A stretch of 64,000 nt of DNA from Terriglobia bacterium (GTDB lineage: Bacteria > Acidobacteriota > Terriglobia > Terriglobales > Acidobacteriaceae): assembly GCA_020073215.1 (NCBI GenBank), contig JAIQFO010000018.1, forward strand, positions 1-64,000. Reading direction: 5' to 3'. Shown here piece after piece: positions 60,842 through 64,000 of the stretch. Every line of letters begins with the position of its first letter. The stretch's first letter is position 1. The notes beneath the pieces are model-generated. The model was not told where the DNA came from. It did not search any database and saw only the letters and a list, made by a program, of their open reading frames with translations. Position numbers and translations under genes: made by a program.

Positions 60842-62491
60842 CTACGGACAGCTCGCGAACTTGACTGTATTCAGGTTCGTGTACCACTGGAACGAGCCAT
60901 CGAACGGGTAATATTCGGTGGTGTACCAGAAGGTGCAGTGGTCCGCTCCATCAAGGGCCATGCTGCTGTAATCGCCCCAGCGATTTGCCGTGGAGATTTG
61001 CGAACCGCCGCCTTGCTTCACCAGAACCTCGGCGTCGGTCGTGCCCGCGGGTTCACCAGCCGTCTGACCGGAGACATAGATCGACGGGAAGTCACCAGCG
61101 GTAGCGCTACTACGGCTGTAGCCGAGAGCAATGTTTCCGGAGTTATCTCTGGCGATGGAACCCATCCAGCGATACTCGCTGTCATCGGGAGTCTGGCTGG
61201 ACTGAGCCAGGCTTAGAGTGGTCGAACCGGTCGGAGCCGTAAACTCATACCACCTCGCACCTGTCGCGGCCGTATCGTTCACGCTGTGCGTCACCAGGAA
61301 GTGCTGCGTAGTGCCGTCGTCGAATAGCGCCAACCGGTACATCAGTCGATCGCCCAGCGAATCAAGCAATTCGCTCCCGGCGCTCGGTTGCGGAACGCAG
61401 GCGCCGAAGCCGCCGCAAGCCAGGCTGTACGAAGGCACCGCGATCGGCATGGTTCCGTTGGTGCCACTGAGGGTTGCTTTCCCTTTCCCTTTGAAGCTGA
61501 CGTTGAGCACGTATTGGTAAACGTTGCTGCCGGGATTTACGTTGTCAATGCTTCCCACGAACACTTCTGGAGCCGGACCGGCGGTCGGCGGATCGGCGTC
61601 AGCGTCAGCGGGCAGGAAACTGTCGTCGAACAACGTGCCGTTGGAGTTATCGACCATGCAGATCTGCTTCGCCTTCTTGCTGCCCGCGCGAATGGCGTCC
61701 GCCTGATAGGCGCACACAGTCACGCCGACATAGGCGGCCCCGCTGCCAAAGTTGTTCTGCGTCTGGTAGTACGCGTGAGGGGTAAGCCCCCACTTGTGGT
61801 AGTCGGGGAAACCGGGTTGGGTAAACTGATAGCGATTGTAGGAGCCAGTCGCATCCGCGGTCGTTGAGACGGCAAGGCAAGTCGCAAAGGGTCCAAACAC
61901 GTTTTGGCTGGCCACCCAGACATGGTTGGCTTTGTCGAACTGAATAATCGGATCGCCATCGTTATCGGCCTGGCAGACGCCGCCAAAACCCGACCAGAAG
62001 TGGTTTCCAGCAAAAGGCCCGGCGATGAGTGCGCCGGTGGCTTTGTCGAACACGGAATAGCAGATGTTCACCCACTGTACAACTTGGGTGTCACCCACGG
62101 CCGCGTTGGTATCGGGAGGTGCCAGTTGCACGCCTGAGACGATGGGACAATTTACGGAGGCGGCTGAGCCGGGATCTCCCGAAATGCCTTCAAAGTTCAG
62201 GCCAACACTGGGGCCCGCATTTCCGGTACTGCCCAGTCCATGACCCGCTGCCTCGCCGACAGACCGCAACAGATGCTCCTTCGGTTTCAGAGGGGCGTGT
62301 ACACGGGATGATCCAACGATCGCTTGCGCCGGATAGGAACTCAGCGGTGCCGAAATATCCGAGTGAACGGGATAGCTCACGATCGCGTTGCTAATCGATT
62401 GCACATTTTTTTGCGCTACGGCCGGAAGTGCGCAGATCGCCAGTACAAACACCACACAAACAACGGCTGGAAAAACAGGTTTTCTCATCAT
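60842..62491 (-). CDS. large secreted protein, probable beta-propeller or adhesin-like
   Basis: 549 residues. Signal peptide (VFPAVVCVVFVLAICALPAVA). The mature part has APPDTNAAVGDTQVVQWVNI (frequent in acidobacterial secreted repeat proteins), then regularly spaced aromatic and Gly/Asp residues (DKANHVWVASQNVFG, HKWGLTPHAYYQTQNNFG, SEYRWMGSIARDNSGNIALGYS) and ends NTVKFASC. Beta-propeller-like; no catalytic site. Function unknown. Confidence 0.7.
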   Translation of the reverse strand: MMRKPVFPAVVCVVFVLAICALPAVAQKNVQSISNAIVSYPVHSDISAPLSSYPAQAIVGSSRVHAPLKPKEHLLRSVGEAAGHGLGSTGNAGPSVGLNFEGISGDPGSAASVNCPIVSGVQLAPPDTNAAVGDTQVVQWVNICYSVFDKATGALIAGPFAGNHFWSGFGGVCQADNDGDPIIQFDKANHVWVASQNVFGPFATCLAVSTTADATGSYNRYQFTQPGFPDYHKWGLTPHAYYQTQNNFGSGAAYVGVTVCAYQADAIRAGSKKAKQICMVDNSNGTLFDDSFLPADADADPPTAGPAPEVFVGSIDNVNPGSNVYQYVLNVSFKGKGKATLSGTNGTMPIAVPSYSLACGGFGACVPQPSAGSELLDSLGDRLMYRLALFDDGTTQHFLVTHSVNDTAATGARWYEFTAPTGSTTLSLAQSSQTPDDSEYRWMGSIARDNSGNIALGYSRSSATAGDFPSIYVSGQTAGEPAGTTDAEVLVKQGGGSQISTANRWGDYSSMALDGADHCTFWYTTEYYPFDGSFQWYTNLNTVKFASCP

Positions 62492-62614
62492 TGTCTCCGT
62501 TTTATCCTTCTACTCTTAACGAGTGTTTTCGCGTTGTAGTTTCCTGGGAGAAAATTGTCTATACGCTTCGAGTGTTGTCCGTTTCGCTCCTGGTTGCAGC
62601 TCTGCCCAAAAAAG

Positions 62615-63463
62615 CTATGCCGTCTTTTGTTGTCCGGCGGCTCTGGGTTCCATACCCCGAATCGCGCGAACAGACATTCGCGCGAGCCGCGGCCGTGTTC
62701 TCAACCGAAACAGCAGATAAAGCCCGAAAGGAAGTATGAGCAGACTGATGACTTGCGAGGTAGAAAGCAGATCGTAGACATAGCGTCCGCGAGGGTCGTC
62801 GCGAACGAACTCCAAAAAAAATCGCACCACTGCGTAGTAAAGCACGTACGCCAGAATAACTTCACCTTGGAACGTCTTCGTCCTTCTCAGCCACAACAAC
62901 AGTGGAATCGCCAGCAGAACTACTGCCGCTTCGTAGAGTTGTGTGGGATGGAGTTTCACGCCCAGCGGCACGCCGGTTAAATTGTGAGCAACCTGCGAAG
63001 TGAAGGTCACGCCCAGTCGGGAACTGGTCGGCGTGCCCCAGCAGCAACCCGCCAGGAAACAGCCGATCCGCCCCATCCCCTGGGCTAGAGCCAATCCCGG
63101 AGCAATGCAATCTGCAACCTGCCATCCGGGAAGCCCTACGACGCGGAAGTAGAGGGACGAGCACGCGGTGGCCATCAGGAAGCCGCCGTAAAACACGCCA
63201 CCCTTGCCCAGCATCTGGTCAAAGACGAAGTGCTCCCAGCCTCCCGAATAGAATCCGGGATAATCCAAAGCGGTGAGCAGCTTCGATCCAACTCCGGCGC
63301 TCAGCACAATCACCAGCCCCAGGCCTTCCATCTTGGCGGCGGACAGTCCTTCTTTCTGCGCCAAATGGACCGGCCAGAGAATAGCGAATAGGAATCCCAG
63401 CGCGGTCATCACGCCATAGCTGAAAACCGGCAGTTGGCCAATGTGCATGAGGGTCGGAAACAT
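62615..63463 (-). CDS. lgt: prolipoprotein diacylglyceryl transferase
   Basis: 282 residues. Transfers diacylglyceryl from phosphatidylglycerol to the lipobox cysteine of prolipoproteins. Seven TM helices with signatures: the N-terminal FSYGVMTALGF region, GKGGVFYGGFL, GRIGCFLAGCCWG (the conserved G-R-x-G-x-F...C motif) and HPTQLYEA. Ends Arg-rich. It and lnt are separated by three other genes; together they process the lipoproteins encoded here (for example at 58938 and 9814). Confidence 0.93.
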   Translation of the reverse strand: MFPTLMHIGQLPVFSYGVMTALGFLFAILWPVHLAQKEGLSAAKMEGLGLVIVLSAGVGSKLLTALDYPGFYSGGWEHFVFDQMLGKGGVFYGGFLMATACSSLYFRVVGLPGWQVADCIAPGLALAQGMGRIGCFLAGCCWGTPTSSRLGVTFTSQVAHNLTGVPLGVKLHPTQLYEAAVVLLAIPLLLWLRRTKTFQGEVILAYVLYYAVVRFFLEFVRDDPRGRYVYDLLSTSQVISLLILPFGLYLLFRLRTRPRLARMSVRAIRGMEPRAAGQQKTA

Positions 63464-63843
63464 CGAGACGCCCTAGGCAATTCCTTCTTTGTCACGAGTG
63501 AAATTTTGATTTTGGTTTTCAGACGCGAAATGGGCAGGCACTTCCCGGAAGGAATAAAGACTGTCGCACGAAACAGCCGAAACGCTGAGAACGAGCACCA
63601 TTTCTTACCTGGGAGGTGCGATTGCGCGAATCAGAGGCCCCAACAACAGTGTCAAAACTTTTAGCAGAATGTGAGCGCGCGGGTCAAGCGGCGCTGATGA
63701 ATTATTTGCAAAAATTTGTATGAGGCTAATTTGTCCTTATTGTGTAGTGCACACTTTTGCGCTTTCAGTGCAAGGGCACTTCGTGAAGCACGCGTAGCGC
63801 CGGGTTTGGGCTCTCCCTGCCTTAAACCACCATCACGCGCACT
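63464..63843. other. intergenic upstream of lgt
   Basis: No convincing gene or repeat found. The promoter of lgt should be here; I see no clear -35/-10 pair. Confidence 0.3.
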
Positions 63844-64000
63844 CTAGCGCGACATCAGAAACTCAACCTGCCGCTCAATTTCAGAGATCGCAATGGGAGC
63901 AAGCTTAGCCTCACCCAGTTGCTGGTTGAGCTGCGCCAATCGCGTTTGCTTGAATCCATTCCACTCCGCAATGCGTGCCTTTACCTGCCGGCTTGCCTCT
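63844..64000 (-). CDS. partial gene, C-terminal end only
   Basis: The minus frame runs from the right edge to a TAG at 63844 and gives 51 residues (beginning EASRQVKARIAEWNGFK, ending QVEFLMSR), a helical, possibly coiled-coil C-terminus. The start lies outside the window. Cannot be assigned to a family from this end alone. Confidence 0.4.
   Translation of the reverse strand, partial: EASRQVKARIAEWNGFKQTRLAQLNQQLGEAKLAPIAISEIERQVEFLMSR

Noticed and set aside
1-64000. CRISPR array
   Set aside because: No regularly spaced direct repeats with unique spacers were seen; the only short tandem repeats are the 23-bp set at 798 and the AAGCTACAA set at 56526.

Overview
The window looks like chromosomal DNA of an acidobacterium, probably of the Koribacter/Terriglobia type. 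This is inferred from the overall gene style (Crp/FNR paralogues, orphan receivers, SYLF, CsbD and YXWGXW stress proteins, maltooligosyl-trehalose genes) and not from any marker gene. Two housekeeping lipoprotein genes, lnt and lgt, anchor the right end. Most of the remaining 57 kb is accessory DNA.

Region A (0.3-12.2 kb) is rich in proteases. On the minus strand lie a papain-like lipoprotein with a secreted partner, a 1180-residue protein carrying both a subtilisin domain and a gluzincin HExxH domain, an MBL-fold hydrolase overlapping it by 8 bp, and an exported caspase/legumain-like (C13-type) peptidase. A two-gene operon diverges from it: a two-TM protein and a pYEATS-like protein, overlapping by ATGA. 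Mobile-element debris borders the region on both sides. Region B (12.2-17.3 kb) holds an IS3-type fragment, a MobF relaxase fragment, a TPR-like fragment, a complete IS3-family element with a canonical A AAA AAC slippery site, a DUF2779 gene cut by that IS, and a frameshifted NucS-like nuclease gene.

Region C (17.3-56.7 kb) appears to be an integrative island, possibly composite. Its left end is the 3' half of a tRNA-Ser(UGA) next to a tyrosine integrase. At 56.66 kb the last 22 bp of that tRNA sequence recur, and arm-type repeats are mirrored inside both ends. The island carries the overlapping treX-treZ-treY operon (trehalose from glycogen), a broken GH15 gene, and an 18-kb block of stress and regulatory genes at 27-45.5 kb. 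That block contains three Crp/FNR regulators, two orphan receivers, SYLF, CsbD, VIT1, DUF3309 and DUF5670 genes, a GroEL apical-domain-only ORF and two tandem sRNA-like units. A 16-bp palindrome, TGNNCA-N4-TGNNCA, recurs in the intergenic regions of this block and suggests one shared regulon. A large serine recombinase (frameshifted at its start) and several nuclease-like genes follow. The island ends in a four-gene ubiquitin-like conjugation operon (double Ubl, E2-like, JAMM peptidase, E1), which is divergent from an XRE-ImmA pair with a perfect inverted repeat between them.

Region D (56.7-64 kb) is ordinary chromosome: a zinc-ribbon membrane protein, lnt, a TPR lipoprotein whose start codon overlaps that of lnt, two secreted proteins of unknown function, lgt, and a gene running off the right edge.

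The best candidates for something undescribed are the Ubl operon with an E2-like subunit lacking a cysteine at the usual place, the S8-gluzincin/MBL/C13 protease cluster beside pYEATS, and the palindromic-operator regulon with its tandem small-RNA-like units. All calls were made by reading the sequence; no database search was run.
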